DNA of 64,000 bases from Canna indica (taxonomy: Eukaryota; Streptophyta; Magnoliopsida; Zingiberales; Cannaceae): contig CP136890.1 in the NCBI GenBank assembly GCA_034359265.1, positions 28,934,501-28,998,500 on the forward strand, read 5' to 3'. A program made the position numbers and the translations under genes. Positions 23,339-34,228 of the stretch are shown here, piece by piece. The notes below the pieces were generated by a model, which ran no database searches, was not told the DNA's origin, and saw nothing but the letters and a program-made list of their open reading frames with translations. Numbering within the stretch: position 1 is the first letter of the stretch; each line of letters begins with the position of its first letter.

Positions 23339-25363
23339 GATTTTGTTTATATTGACTTTGTTACTGAGATATTGAACTTGTTTAATTTATATTGACTTTG
23401 TTCCTGAGATATTGATACTTCAATTTTGCATTTGAATTGTTTTTATACTATCGTGGATAATTATCAATATAAATATAATTGTTTTGATGTATATCTTGGT
23501 GTGTTTGTGATGTGTGAATGAATGTGTGTATGAGTGTATGGGTGTGTGAGTTATGTATCAGATAATGTATCAATGTATCAATGGAAATTTGGAATTTTAA
23601 ATTTTTTCGTTACCAGGTTTACATCATCAGCAACGGCTTTCCCACGGCCGTCCGTGGGAAAGCCATTGCTAAAAGTGTATCGAAAGCCGTTGCTGATGAC
23701 CTACAGCAACGGCTTAGCGACGGGATTTTACTAACGGCGTTGCTACGGACTCAGCGGCCGTTGCTATTAATGTTATCAGCAACGGCTCCAGGTCCGTGGC
23801 AAAACCGTTGCTGATAATATTTTTAGCAACGACCCGAGTAGCCGTTGCAGAACCGTTGCTAAGTTATCAGCAACGCGACTTTCTGCCACGGCTCCATTGC
23901 AACGGCTCGGCTATTGCTGATGCCCATTTTTCTAGTAGTGGCGGTTGCTTGAAGCACATGACGGGTGACACCAATTTATTTGCAATCCTGTCAAACAAGG
24001 TTGGTGGATATGTGACATTTGAAGACAATGCCAAAGGTAAGATTGTTGGCATTGGTGATATAGGTATACTACCTTACCCATGTATCAAAAATGTCTTATT
24101 AATTGATGGGTTAAAGCATAATTTAATTAGTATATCTCAATTGTGTGATAATTGTTATCTAGTTATTTTTGAAGCATCTAAATGCATAATTAGAAATGCA
24201 CCACAAAATGATATAGTATTTATTGGAAATTGGCATAAAAATGTTTACACTTTATGCTTAAATATATTGCCTAATCCACATGTTAGATGCTTAGTTGTAA
24301 TGAAAAATGATTATTGGTTATGGCATAGAAAGCTAAGACATGCTAGCACGAGCCTTATTCAAAAAATAACCAAAAAGGATTTAGTTAAAGGAATACCCAA
24401 GATAAAATTTGAAAAGAATAGACTTTTTGATGCATGTCAACATGGTAAACAAGTTATCTTTTCATAGCATAAATCAAGTTACCACCTCTAGAGTACTTGA
24501 ACCTGTGCACATAGTTCTCTTTGGTCCTTGTGATGTTGCTAGCTTAGGTGGCAAGCTTTATTGCTATGTATAAGTTGATGATTATTCTAGATTCACATGA
24601 GTTTTCTTTCTAGCTAAGGAAACTAAAACTTTTGATTTCTTCAAAAAGTTTGCTAGGAGAGTTGTAAATTAAAAAGGAATTTGTATTTCAAAAATTAGAA
24701 GTGATAATGGGAGAGAATTTAAAAATGAATTTTTTTCCGGATTTTGTGTTGAACTTGTTATTGAACATACCTTTTCTTCCCCTAGAACCCCTCAACAAAA
24801 TGGGGTGGTTTAGAGAAAGAATAGAACTTTACAAGAAATGACTAGGATCATGCTTTGTGAAAATAATTTGCCTAAAGTATTTTTGGGCTGAAGCCATCAA
24901 CACTTCTTGTTATATTTTGAATGGAGTTTTGCTAAGACCAAAAATTAAGAAAACTCCTTTGGTTGTAAATGCTTCATTTTGAATACTAATGACCATTTAG
25001 GAAAATTTGATTTAAAATGGGATTAAGAAATTTTCTTGGATATTCTACTAGTTCTAAAGCATATAGTGTTTATAACTGTATAACTATGGTAGTTGAAAAG
25101 TCTATGCATGTTACATTTGATGAAACTAATGACTCTTCTAGAAATATCAAGATTGTGAATGTAGGTGAAAAACTTGAGGAATTGCCCTTTCATGATAAAG
25201 AGGTTGAAGATAAATCCAATGAGGCACCAAATGATGAAGAACCTTCATCCTCATCATCCCAACCTCAAGTTGAAGAAGTTCTACCTAATCTCCCAAAAGC
25301 CTATTGTATGATAAAGGATCATTCAATTGATCAAGTCATTGGAGAACCTTCAACGGGAGTGGT

Positions 25364-27042
25364 TGTTGGTGAAATGGCCTACACTATAGGGGGATGAATA
25401 GTGTATTATCTAATCTTTTCACCTAAATCTGGTTTATCGATTTTAATCATTTTCTTAAACTACTTAGGCAATTCACAATTCAAAGACTAAATGCGAAAGT
25501 TAGTAATAAAGCAATTGACACAAGCAATATGAGCAATGCTAACACAATGCGATTTATAGTGGTTCAGTCCAATGCCTACTCCACTACCTAAGCACCCCAC
25601 TTAGGATTTTCAAACTAGTTTTACTAGATTAATCAGCTTCCTTACAATGAGGACTTTACACCGAAAAGTCTTCGCTCTCAAACCAAAGGCACTTCCACAC
25701 CCGAAAGTATACCACCTTCCTACCGAGAGTACTCTTCGACCTCAACCTTAAGGATAACTCAACTAATCTTAGCAAACTATGTTTACACCGGTGGAATTAA
25801 GCCTTAACACAAGGCAACCACCAACCATTCAAAACCTAACAACCTAGGTCTTCACAAACTCAAATGCAATAGAAATAACAACAAAATACAATACTAAATG
25901 GAGCAGTAAATCAAATAATAAAGTACTTAGCTCCACAATAAGATTCCTAGCTTCCTATTGATGACTTTGATGGTGAAACAATGAATGAATGAAGACAAGA
26001 TCAAAGTTTTTGGCTCAAGCTAGGTTTTCACAAAGAAATGGCTCAATGAGGCTTGTGATTGATCAAAATGATGTCTCAAAGGTAGTAGAAGTGATCAAGA
26101 TACCCTTGGAAGGCTCTCATGGCTTTGTATTTATAAGCCATGGAGAGAAAAGCCAAGAAACATCTTTCAACTGGCATTTTTCTACCCATTGGACGCCGCC
26201 CGATCGGTGGCCGGTCGAAGGCCAATCGACCGTCCGAGTGACCGGCCATCGACTAGAGCACACTATCCAAAATGGGAAGTGTTCGATCGATGGCCGACTG
26301 ATGGACGGTCGACCGCCCGTCGATCGCCCATTGGCCGACACCTAAAAATCAAGGCAGTTTGTTGATTTTTCTCATGACGTTGTTCGTTTCTGAGTTTCGT
26401 CTTCGCTAAGTCTTCTTATATAATATTTCTTAACTTTTAGTTAATAACTTTAAAACATAAATGTTATATAAGGATTACCCCAATTTGGATTCAATAAAAA
26501 TATCTAAAATATCAAAATCCTTAAGAATCAAAATCTAACTTTTGGGGTCTAGTACAAATTTCTGAAAATCAAAAATTTTATAATCTTCCGGGTCAAATAT
26601 GGGTAGGCTAAAGACTTCCAAAAAATTCCTTAAAAATATGTCGTTAACTAGTTTTTACCTAAGAAACAATTACCGGGACTTCTGGTGCCAAGAAAATATC
26701 TAGGTTATATAGCCCTCCAAGGAGCTCCGTAGCGAGGCTTAGTGAATTTCAGGGTCATTTTCTGATTTTCCAATTTTTCATGTTTGGGGTTTTGGGTTTG
26801 GTTTTTGGGTTTTTTGCATCATAAGAGAGGATTACATATTCATTCTAGACATCCTAAATCGAAACTCTAACTTCCCAAAGAATCCCAAGCGTCGACGAGC
26901 GTCCTTGCCGATTTTTCTGATCGGGGACATCGAGCACTAACCGACTTGGAACCTGAAAATAATTCTCCATGAAATCATTAGTTCAATGTTTGTTATCATC
27001 AAAACCGAGATTAAAACCAATGTTGAAAACATTAGGCCAATA
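25364..27042 (-). mobile_element. Solo copia LTR, minus strand, TSD GTGGT
   Basis: Reads TGTTGGTGAAATGG... on the plus strand (reverse complement of the CACCAACA end) and finishes at GGCCAATA (a mutated GGCCAACA). The TSD GTGGT lies at 25359-25363 and 27043-27047. 1679 bp, the longest copia LTR here. TATA box on the minus strand at 26128-26135 and GTCGAC-rich U3 at 26200-26335. Inserted between integrase C-terminus and reverse transcriptase of copia B. Confidence 0.92.
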
Positions 27043-27047
27043 GTGGT

Positions 27048-27735
27048 AACACGTTCTAAACTTAAAAATGTTTGTCAATATGTTGCCTTCATTTCTCAAG
27101 TAGAGCCTAAAAATATTAAGGAAACTATAGATGATGAATTTTGGGTTATTGCCATACAAGAGAAAGTAGATCAATTTGTATGAAATGAAGTTTGGGATTT
27201 AGTACCTAGGCCTAGTGAACAAACTGTAATTGGGACTAGGTGGGTTTATAGAAATAAGTTAGATGAAGATGGCTTATTCATTAGAAACAAAGCTAGGTTA
27301 GTGGTCCAAGGTTACTACCAAGAAGAGGGTATAGATTACAATAAAACTTATGCTCTTGTTGTTAGATTAAAAGCCATTCACATGTTTTTAGCTAATGAAA
27401 GTTTTAAATTCTTTAAACTCTTTCAAATGGATGTTAAAAGTGCATTTTTGAATGGATTTATCATGGAAGAAATTTATGTTGAACAACCCCCCCGTTTTGA
27501 AAATTTTGAGTTTCCTAATCATGTTTACAAGTTTTTGTTGAACAACCATCAAGGCTTTGTATGGTTTAAAACAAGCCCCTAGGGCTTGGTATGAAAGACT
27601 TTCTAACTTTTTGATTAAACAAGGTTTCAATGTTGGAAAAATCAATGTTTTCCTTTTATTAAACATGATAAAAATGACATCCTACTTGTGCAAATATATG
27701 TGGATGATATTATTTTGGGTGCTACTAATGAAATT
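27048..27735 (+). pseudogene. Copia B reverse transcriptase, N-terminal two thirds
   Basis: Continues copia B after the minus LTR: RSKLKNVCQYVAFISQ, then a TGA stop inside DQFV*NEVWDLVP (27181-27183), GTRWVYRNKLDEDG, KARLVVQGYYQEEGID and LFQMDVKSAFLNGFI (the first catalytic aspartate block). A frameshift near 27545 precedes LYGLKQAPRAWYERLS, another follows, and the polymerase centre YVDDIILGATNEI is reached at 27691-27734, where copia C is inserted. Not functional. Confidence 0.92.
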
Positions 27736-29190
27736 TGTTGGCCTAAGGTTTTCAACTTTGGTCTTAATCTCGATTTTGATGATAACAAATATAGAACTAA
27801 TGTTTTTATGAAGAAATATTTTCAGGTTCCAAGTCGGTTAGTGCACGACGTGTCCGATCGAAAAAATTGAAAAAATTGAAAAAATCGAAGAAATCGATAA
27901 GGACACTCATCGACACTCGGGATTCATCGAAAAATTTGAGTCTAGGTCAAGAGTGTCTAGATTTTATGTATGTCCTCTATTTGATGCTTACGAATTCGAA
28001 CCCCAAAATATGAAAACTAGGAAAATAAAAAAATAGTCCAGAAATTCTCTAAGCCAGGGAGCTCCTCAAATGGCTACATGATTTAGACTTTTTCTTAGCA
28101 CCCAAAGTCCCGGTAATTGTTCCTTAGGTAGAAATAAGTTAAAGACCTATTTTAAAGAAATTTTTGGAAACTTTTAGCCTATCTATATTTGACCCGGGAG
28201 ATTATAAAATTTTTAGTTTTCGCAAATTTGTACTAGACCTCAAAAGTTAGATTTTGATTCTTAAGGATTTTGATTTTTTAGATTTTTTTTTATAGAATCC
28301 AAATGGAGGGTAATTCTTATTTAACATTTATGTTTTAAAGTTAAATAAGACATATAAGAGAATGGACCTTACTGAAACTGCCCTCAGTGCAGTTTCGATT
28401 GAAGGTCTAGTCAAATGGTTGGTCAACCAACTTGAGGCAGAAACTCATAGTAGACATTCGGTCGATGTCCAATCAAATGTTCGGTTGACCGAACCATCGA
28501 TTAATCGACCAGCGGGCTAACGGCTCAAAAAATAGACGTTTCATTCTGTTGTGCCCGAGCTTGGAGTTGAGTTCTGCTTATTTAAAAGCTTTACCAGCCT
28601 TCCTATGAATTTTTGGGAACCTATTGAGACATCATATGATCCTAATCTAAGCCTCGATTGAGATATTATTTCTAAACCCTAGCTTTAGCCATTACTTTCT
28701 TTATCTTGCATATGTGCTTAAATCGGTTCATCTTCAAGGCATCAAGAGGAGCTAGGATTCGTTTTTGAGAGCTAAGTTTGTATTGTTTATTAATTGCTCT
28801 CATTTACATTATATTTTGTGCTTTGTTTCATAGTGTTAAAGCTTGTTTGTAGACCTAAGTGTTTAGGTCTTGTGATTGGTGGTTGCCTTGGTGTTTGAGG
28901 TTTAAATCCATCGGTGTAAACTTAGTTTGCTAGGATTAGTGATTGTTGTTCCATAGGGTTGAGGTGGAAGAATGCTCTCGGTAGGAAGGCAGAGACTTCC
29001 GGGTGTGAAAGTGCCTTCGTTGTAAGAGTAGAGACTCTTTGGGTAAAAGGTCCACATTGTAAGGGAAATAATATAATCTAGTAAAATTAGGTTTGGAAAT
29101 CCTAAGTGGGGTACTTAGGTAGTGGAGTAGGCATTGAGGCTGAACCACTATAAGTCATTGTGTTAGCATTGATATCTTATTTGTTTAAAT
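27736..29190 (+). repeat. 5' LTR of copia C
   Basis: Starts TGTTGGCCTAAGG. Its U3 closely follows the reverse complement of the solo LTR at 25364-27042 rather than the 3' LTR of the same element. The end is lost near 29190. Confidence 0.8.
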
Positions 29191-29254
29191 TGAAGAATAT
29201 AGTATCACTTCCGCATATAGTGTAAACTTACTTATTGCTTCCGCATATAGTATC

Positions 29255-29775
29255 ACTTCCAAACTTTGCCTCATGGGAGTTGAGGATGACGTAAATTCTT
29301 CTACTCCTTGTCAAAATAGTGATACTAAAGAAGATGTCTTGAGTTAGTTGAAGAATATCAAAAAATGTGTGTCATGCTTCTAAAGAAGAATAAGGAAATT
29401 AAAAAGATAAAAAAGGAAAACTCTAAGCTTATTTCTCATATGAATGCTTTAGAATTAGAAAATTAGAAATTAAAGATTAATGATCCTTTCCATGATGCAT
29501 CAGTTTTTGAAGTAAAGGACTTGAAGCTTGAGATTAAAGACTTGAAATGTAGAAATCAAGAATTAGAAATTGAGAATGATGAATTGCTAATTAAGAGCTC
29601 AAAATTTAGAAATGAAAATGAAAATTTAAGAACTAAAAATGTTGATTTGGAAAGTAGATTAAAGCATGGAAAGAATGATTTCAAAAATGATTTCTAGATT
29701 GAAAATGAGAACTTGAAATTTGAAAATGAGAAAATCAAAAAAGAAAATGGTGTGTTGAAATCTCATGAGTAAGAT
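29255..29775 (+). pseudogene. Copia C gag coiled-coil remnant
   Basis: Translates, across several stops and shifts, to a long Lys/Glu/Asn-rich heptad region (for example LLKKNKEIKKIKKENSKL, then FEVKDLKLEIKDLKCRNQEL). It corresponds to the coiled coil of copia E gag at 40440-40880. Capsid and zinc knuckle are absent. Confidence 0.75.
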
Positions 29776-30939
29776 AAATTTTAGTACTTAAACAATTTTC
29801 ATTGAATGAAATTTCCCTAGGTTGAAATTTGTCATTAGAGACCTACTTTTAAGTCCAAACAATACAAACATATTTAGATACACACATGATATGCTTCCAG
29901 ATGTGTAGAGTTGAAATTTCATGTGTAGATCAATAGAGTGATAACTAGTTCACCTTAGTGGACTCAAACTTGAAAAGTTTGACCTAAGTCAACAAAATGA
30001 CTTAGAAATTTCATTTTAAGTTCAAACTTCGCAAATATGTTTAGATTTACTCATGTTAGGTGTATATGTGTCTAAGTTTGAAACATCACGAGTAAAGGTT
30101 AAAATTTGATACTTAGCAATTTCATGATATCATGCTTATTTTTGAATCAAATCATGAAAGTGATATTTTGACTAAATGACATTATTTTCAATTCAAACTT
30201 GAGATAAATGCTTTAAATGATCATATCTTAGTATGTGGAAATTTTGGATGAAATCTGGAAATGTTTGAAAAAAACATATTGATATTTACGAAAATGCCAC
30301 TGGATTTCAATTATTTTTAGAAAAATGCAAAAAATTAATTTTTGAATGATTCTAGAAACTGAACATTCACTGAAAAATCTAATTTCTACTATAAAATTTT
30401 CAAAAAATTTTAGAAAGAATATGATTTAACATGAATTTTTTGAAATTGGACTTAAAACTTTAAAATATCATTCTTCCCAAATGGTCATTTTTTCTGATAA
30501 TTTGAATTTTCATCGGATTTTCGAATGAGACTTCAAGTATAATACTTTGAATTCACGTCTGGTATCATTCTACTCATTTGATGAGAAAAATTATTTCTAA
30601 ACTGATTTTTGACTCCTTAATCGATACATGAAAATATCAATACTTAAGCTTATACATGATTTCTAGACTTGGAATTTATTTATCATCTCATGCTATCATG
30701 TATGACTTAATCTCTTATTCGATGTTTTTCTTTTTGTCCCTTGGGTTGGTTGACTTCTTCTTCATGAAAACTTGTTTTCAAGTCCCAACTTTGACCATTG
30801 TTGACTTTTATTGTCATTTTTTATTGATGTCAAAGGGAGGAGAAAAATATAGGTGAAAGGGAAAAAAATATAGGAAAACCATGCATATAAATAGCGAGAG
30901 TTAATTTATTTAGATATGCATGATGATAGGGGGAGAAAT
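29776..30939 (+). other. Copia C untranslated tail
   Basis: No gene. Resembles 42000-44068 of copia E, including the palindromic phrase TTGACCTAAGTCAA at 29979-29992 and purine tracts near 30830 and 30926-30939, the latter being the polypurine tract. Confidence 0.7.
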
Positions 30940-31261
30940 TGTTGGATTTAGGTTTTCAACCTTGGTCTTAATCTATTAATCTCGGTTTTGATGATAACAA
31001 ACATGGGACTAATGATTTCATTGAGAATATCTTCAGGTTACATATCGGTAGCGTTCGATGTCCTCGATCGGAAAGATAAAAAAAATCGGAAGGACATTGA
31101 TCATCGCGCTCGGGTTCGTCGCGAAAGTTTCTCAAAGATCGATGAGTGCCTCAAAGTCATCGTGGACGGGCTCAAAGATCGGATGAAAGCTCTCCATGTT
31201 GTTGCTCGTTGAAAGACGGAACCCGGAAACACAGCGCGGAAGAAAATAGGCTGAAAAATAA

Positions 31262-31635
31262 ATTTCAGCCTAGGTTCAGTCGACCGGGCGGTCGACCGAA
31301 TAGGGTAAGGAAAATGGCACTAGCCATTTCGGTCGACCGGTCGATCGACCGAATAGTGCCTAAAAGGGGCAGTAGCCATTCGGTCGACCCATCGATCGAT
31401 CGAACCAAGGGAAGAAAATGCAGTGGGCTATTTCGGTCGACCGGTCGATCGACTGATAGAGGCCAGAAATGGGCAGTAGCCCTAGCGGTCGACTGACTTG
31501 CATTTGCTGAAGACGCAAGATCGCATCGGTCGACCAAATGGCGGATCGATGTTTTTGCGTCTAGGCGGTCGACCCGTCGGTCGACCGACCACAGAGAAAA
31601 GTGCATCGGTCGATCGACCGACAAATCGACCAGCG
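31262..31635 (+). repeat. GTCGAC/GATCGATC block array in LTR U3
   Basis: At least five blocks of the type GGTCGACCGGTCGATCGACC, each nearly self-complementary, separated by spacers reading GGCAGTAGCC or close variants, at 50-60-bp spacing. Confidence 0.85.
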
Positions 31636-31686
31636 GCCTGCAACGAATAGAAAACTATCCGTTGAGCTGTCGTTTCTTCAAAAGGG

Positions 31687-31694
31687 TATAAATA
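31687..31694 (+). promoter_or_regulatory. LTR TATA box
   Basis: TATAAATA about 50 bp after the last GTCGAC block, at the same relative place as in the copia E LTRs. Confidence 0.7.
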
Positions 31695-32479
31695 CACCCT
31701 CATATATTTCTTTTAATGAACTTCCTTGTCAATTACAGATTTTATTGAGCCATTAAGAGGAAGATTTGAGCCTTCCAAAGATTGATCAAGCGCGCTCTGC
31801 TATTTCCGCAAACATCTTCTTCAAGCGCCAACTGCTCCTCAACTCGGGTGTTGATTCAAGCTCTACTACTTGACGAGTTGAAGGATTAAAGGATTGCAAA
31901 AGAGTGTTTAATATATTTGTTTTCTCTTTAAGCTCTTTTGATTGTATTTTAACTATTATTTAAATTGTTTTTGGATTTTTGTTTGTACGAAGACCGGGTG
32001 TTTGGTCTTGTGTGTGAAAGTGGTTACCTTGGTGAAAAGGTGTAAAGCCACTTGTGTAAACATAGTGTTTACTAGGATTAGTCTAGTTATCCCTTAGGGT
32101 TGAGGTGGAAGAGTGCTATCAATAAGAAGACGAAGACTTACGGGTGTGGAAGTACCTTAGGTCGAGAGTGCGACTCTTCAAGTCAAAGTCCTTTGTGTAA
32201 GGGAAACGAAAATTAATCTAGTAAAACTAGCTTGGAAATCTTAAGCGGGGTACTTAGGTAGTGGAGTAGGCATTGAGGCCGAACCACTATAAATCTTGTG
32301 TTTGCATTGTTGTTTTAAATTGTTTGTGCTTAGTTGCTTTATATCGCTTCCGCATCTAATCGTAAGATTGCAAATTGCCTAAACGAACTAAGTAAACGAT
32401 TAAATTGGAATTTAGGCTAATCAACGTAGTAAACACACTATTCACCCCCCCCCCCTCTAGTGTCGCCATTTCGCCCACA

Positions 32480-32556
32480 GAAATCTCATGTTTGACTTCC
32501 TTGATGCTTTATTTATAATATTTTCTCAAGGATGTTTGTCATCATCAAAATGGGGG
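32480..32556 (+). other. Last remains of copia B
   Basis: GAAATCTCATGT continues the reverse transcriptase codons (EISC), then the sequence jumps to the 3' untranslated end of a SIRE-type element, matching 43990-44068 of copia E up to the polypurine tract AAAATGGGGGAGAT. No LTR follows; Tat-type sequence begins at once. Confidence 0.75.
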
Positions 32557-33040
32557 AGATATTCCTGCAAAGAAAGCGACAAGGATCCTATCATCGTTGA
32601 GGTGGAGTCTCCCCCAAGAAGGGTTGTGGAGGTGCGAAGCCATTCCCACACCCTTGAGCACCTCAGGATCGTCGACCCTATGCAGCCCCAGCTAATTTTG
32701 CATGGCTTCAACAACTCCATCGGGCCGAATTCTCTATGGTCCAATGATTTCCCTTTCCACCTCTTTTGCGACGACTGACCAAGATGCCTATTTGATGGAG
32801 AAGGTTGGGCTCTCCGAGTTGTTGAGGGTATGAAGGTCCTCGAAATCCACCTGGCCGGGTTGGCGCGACATGCGGAGAAGAGGTTGGCGCCTATCTAGGA
32901 GGAGGCGGTGGTTCGAGCTTAGGAGGTTGAGAGCCTGAAGCTCCACCACCAGTTGGACATGAAAGGCAAGGAGATGAGGATCTCTAGCCTTAAGGCAGCT
33001 CTCTTCAAGGCCGGCAAAGAGGCGATGCTGCTACGTGAGG

Positions 33041-33564
33041 TGTAATACCCCGGTTTAGTCCCACATCGGGAGTATGTTGGATGTGGTGTTGGCTTATAAG
33101 GCTTGATGGGTGTGCTATTATCAACTTCAGCTTAAGCATTTTAATTGGGCCAATAGGTTGGCCTATGAAATTGATGAGTTAGTTATCCCATCAATCGGGT
33201 TGTAACAAATGGTATCAGAGCAGGACCTAGTCCTAGGCATGGTGAGGGAGCCTATGTGAGAAAGGGCTACTCGGGTGATGGGGTGGAGCCACTACTAGGC
33301 TAGGCCTCATATGCCGCCGACTTGGGTGTGATTCCGGGCTATGTGTTAGACTCAAGTTGAGTCTTGACGAGGACGTCAAGACATAAGTGGGGGAGATTGT
33401 AATACCCCGGTTTAGTCCCACATCGGGAGTATGTTGGATGTGGTGTTGGCTTATAAGGCTTGATGGGTGTGCTATTATCAACTTCAGCTTAAGCATTTTA
33501 ATTGGGCCAATAGGTTGGCCTATGAAATTGATGAGTTAGTTATCCCATCAAGCGGGTTGTAACA
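33041..33564 (+). mobile_element. TRIM (miniature LTR retrotransposon), TSD TGAGG
   Basis: 524 bp: two 167-bp direct repeats (33041-33207 and 33398-33564) differing at one position (TCAATCGGG against TCAAGCGGG), ends TGTAATACC and TTGTAACA, flanked by TSD TGAGG (33036-33040 and 33565-33569). A Met-tRNA PBS (TGGTATCAGAGC, 33210-33221) and a polypurine tract (AAGTGGGGGAGAT, 33385-33397) are in place; the 190-bp interior codes for nothing. Near-identical LTRs mean a recent insertion. The LTR carries a USE/TATA pair. Confidence 0.96.
33058..33100 (+). promoter_or_regulatory. snRNA-type USE plus TATA in the TRIM LTR
   Basis: GTCCCACATCG (33058-33068) fits the plant snRNA upstream sequence element RTCCCACATCG exactly; TATAAG follows at 33095-33100, a gap of about 26 bases. 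The second LTR repeats the USE at 33415-33425. That these act as a promoter here is inference. Confidence 0.65.
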
Positions 33565-33977
33565 TGAGGAGCTGGCGAGTACTCGGGCCGAAACTGGAGG
33601 CAACTCAGCTCATGCTTAATGTTGCGGCGAAGTCTAGCGCTCAATTGAAGGCTGAGATTGCCCATTGGATTCGGAGTTTGAGATCGGTCGGTTCGAGGGG
33701 AAGGTAGACGAGTACCAAGGTGAGGCTGCTCTTCAGTGTGTTGCAAGTTTCAAAAAGGCCATTGAGCAAGCCAAATTCCTTTGCCCTGGGGCCGACCTCT
33801 CCACTGTCGCTTACTCCAAGACTATCTGTGATGGCGCTCTTGTGGAACTTGCCACTGAGGGGGGAGGAGACTTCGGATTCGACAAGGGAGGCCGAGGCCA
33901 ATGTTGTTGAGTCGACTCCCCCTCGGGACCTCGTAATTGTCGTCGAATCCTCGAAGGACGCCGCCCCTCTTGCATGA

Positions 33978-34228
33978 CTCTGAAAATTTCATTTGATGTT
34001 GTGATGATTGTAATAACTGAATTTCCACCCCTTTGTGGGTTAAACAGCTGCCCCTTGCGGGTTTGCAAATATTTTTTGAATGTTTTTATTTTCTGCTTGT
34101 ATGCACCAAGTGTACTCTTTATTTTTATGTATTGTTGTTGTGATGCTTTACTCATTGTGAGTTAGTTATATGGTAGGTATCGATGTTACCTAGTCGACAA
34201 ATGCTTCTAGAGCCGAGTACGTCACTTA
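33978..34228. other. Tat D spacer after the antisense ORF
   Basis: No gene seen. Contains a T-rich stretch (34060-34150), probably the 3' untranslated end of the antisense transcript. Confidence 0.5.

Larger units (their letters stand above)
19277..23940. mobile_element. CACTA (En/Spm) element with TSD GCG
   Basis: 4664 bp with terminal inverted repeats CACTACTAGAA and a 3-bp TSD GCG (19274-19276 and 23941-23943). Removing the element and one GCG restores the copia B protease codons D-S-G-C. Subterminal regions (19290-19560; 23620-23930) are full of AGCAACGGC motifs in both orientations. Inside are a truncated TNP2-type transposase (20647-21727) and an intact second gene (21803-23338). With its transposase broken the element is non-autonomous. 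Confidence 0.95.
19244..25362 (+). pseudogene. Copia B protease and integrase remains (split)
   Basis: Bases 19244-19276 encode RSTWIMDS and 23944 onward continues GCLKHMTGD; together they give the copia aspartic protease centre WIMDSG, split by the CACTA element. Then come the GAG-pre-integrase domain (LWHRKLRHAS near 24320) and the integrase core: DDYSRFT (24575), SDNGREF (24700) and PQQNGVV (24795). Stops destroy it: the tryptophan after DYSRFT is TGA (24598-24600) and the catalytic glutamate codon after NGVV is TAG (24813-24815). The C-terminal linker runs 25017-25362 (FLGYSTSSKAYSVYN, then acidic serine-rich linker, then IDQVIGEPSTGV) into the minus-strand LTR. Confidence 0.88.
27736..32479 (+). 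mobile_element. Copia element C, deleted and with unlike LTRs
   Basis: Inserted in the reverse transcriptase of copia B; GAAAT flanks both ends (27730-27734, with one extra T before the LTR, and 32480-32484), and the host codons NEI-SC rejoin across it. 5' LTR about 27736-29190, 3' LTR 30940-32479. The end of the 5' LTR, the PBS and the first part of gag are deleted; a scrambled CTTCCGCATATAG repeat lies at the join (29200-29250). Only the gag coiled coil (29255-29770) and the untranslated tail remain. The two LTRs belong to different subfamilies. Confidence 0.8.
30940..32479 (+). repeat. 3' LTR of copia C
   Basis: 1540 bp, TGTTGGATTTAGG to CGCCCACA. The U3 has the densest GTCGAC block array of the window (31262-31635) and a TATA box at 31687. 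More similar to the copia E LTR than to its own 5' partner. Confidence 0.85.
14433..32556 (+). mobile_element. Copia element B (SIRE/Maximus-like) with four insertions
   Basis: 5' LTR 14433-15593, Met-tRNA PBS, gag (15651-17260), protease/integrase remains and reverse transcriptase remains in the canonical copia order. It is interrupted at 17305-19238 (solo LTR), 19277-23940 (CACTA), 25364-27042 (minus solo LTR) and 27736-32479 (copia C). After the last insertion only NEISC-type codons and about 60 bp of the 3' end with a polypurine tract remain (32480-32556): RNase H and the 3' LTR are gone. The element itself is about 6.3 kb once insertions are removed. Confidence 0.88.
32557..33977 (+). 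pseudogene. Antisense ORF (aORF) of Tat element D
   Basis: Plus-strand coding remains on the opposite strand to gag-pol of D. Reading across stops and the TRIM insertion gives VEVESPPRRVVEVRSH, then ARHAEKRLAPI, then a helical ESLKLHHQLDMKGKEMRI stretch joining LREELASTRAE across the TRIM, and FEGKVDEYQGEAALQCVAS with FLCPGADLSTVA near the end. This is the coiled-coil plus FPGADLS-type pattern of Tat-lineage aORF proteins, whose function is unknown. In-frame stops at 32776-32778 and within 32880-32950, and a shift near 33610, break it. Confidence 0.72.

Noticed and set aside
33041..33564. Cassandra-type TRIM with 5S rRNA
   Set aside because: The LTR has no 5S-like internal promoter sequence; its recognisable motif is a USE, not a 5S box.
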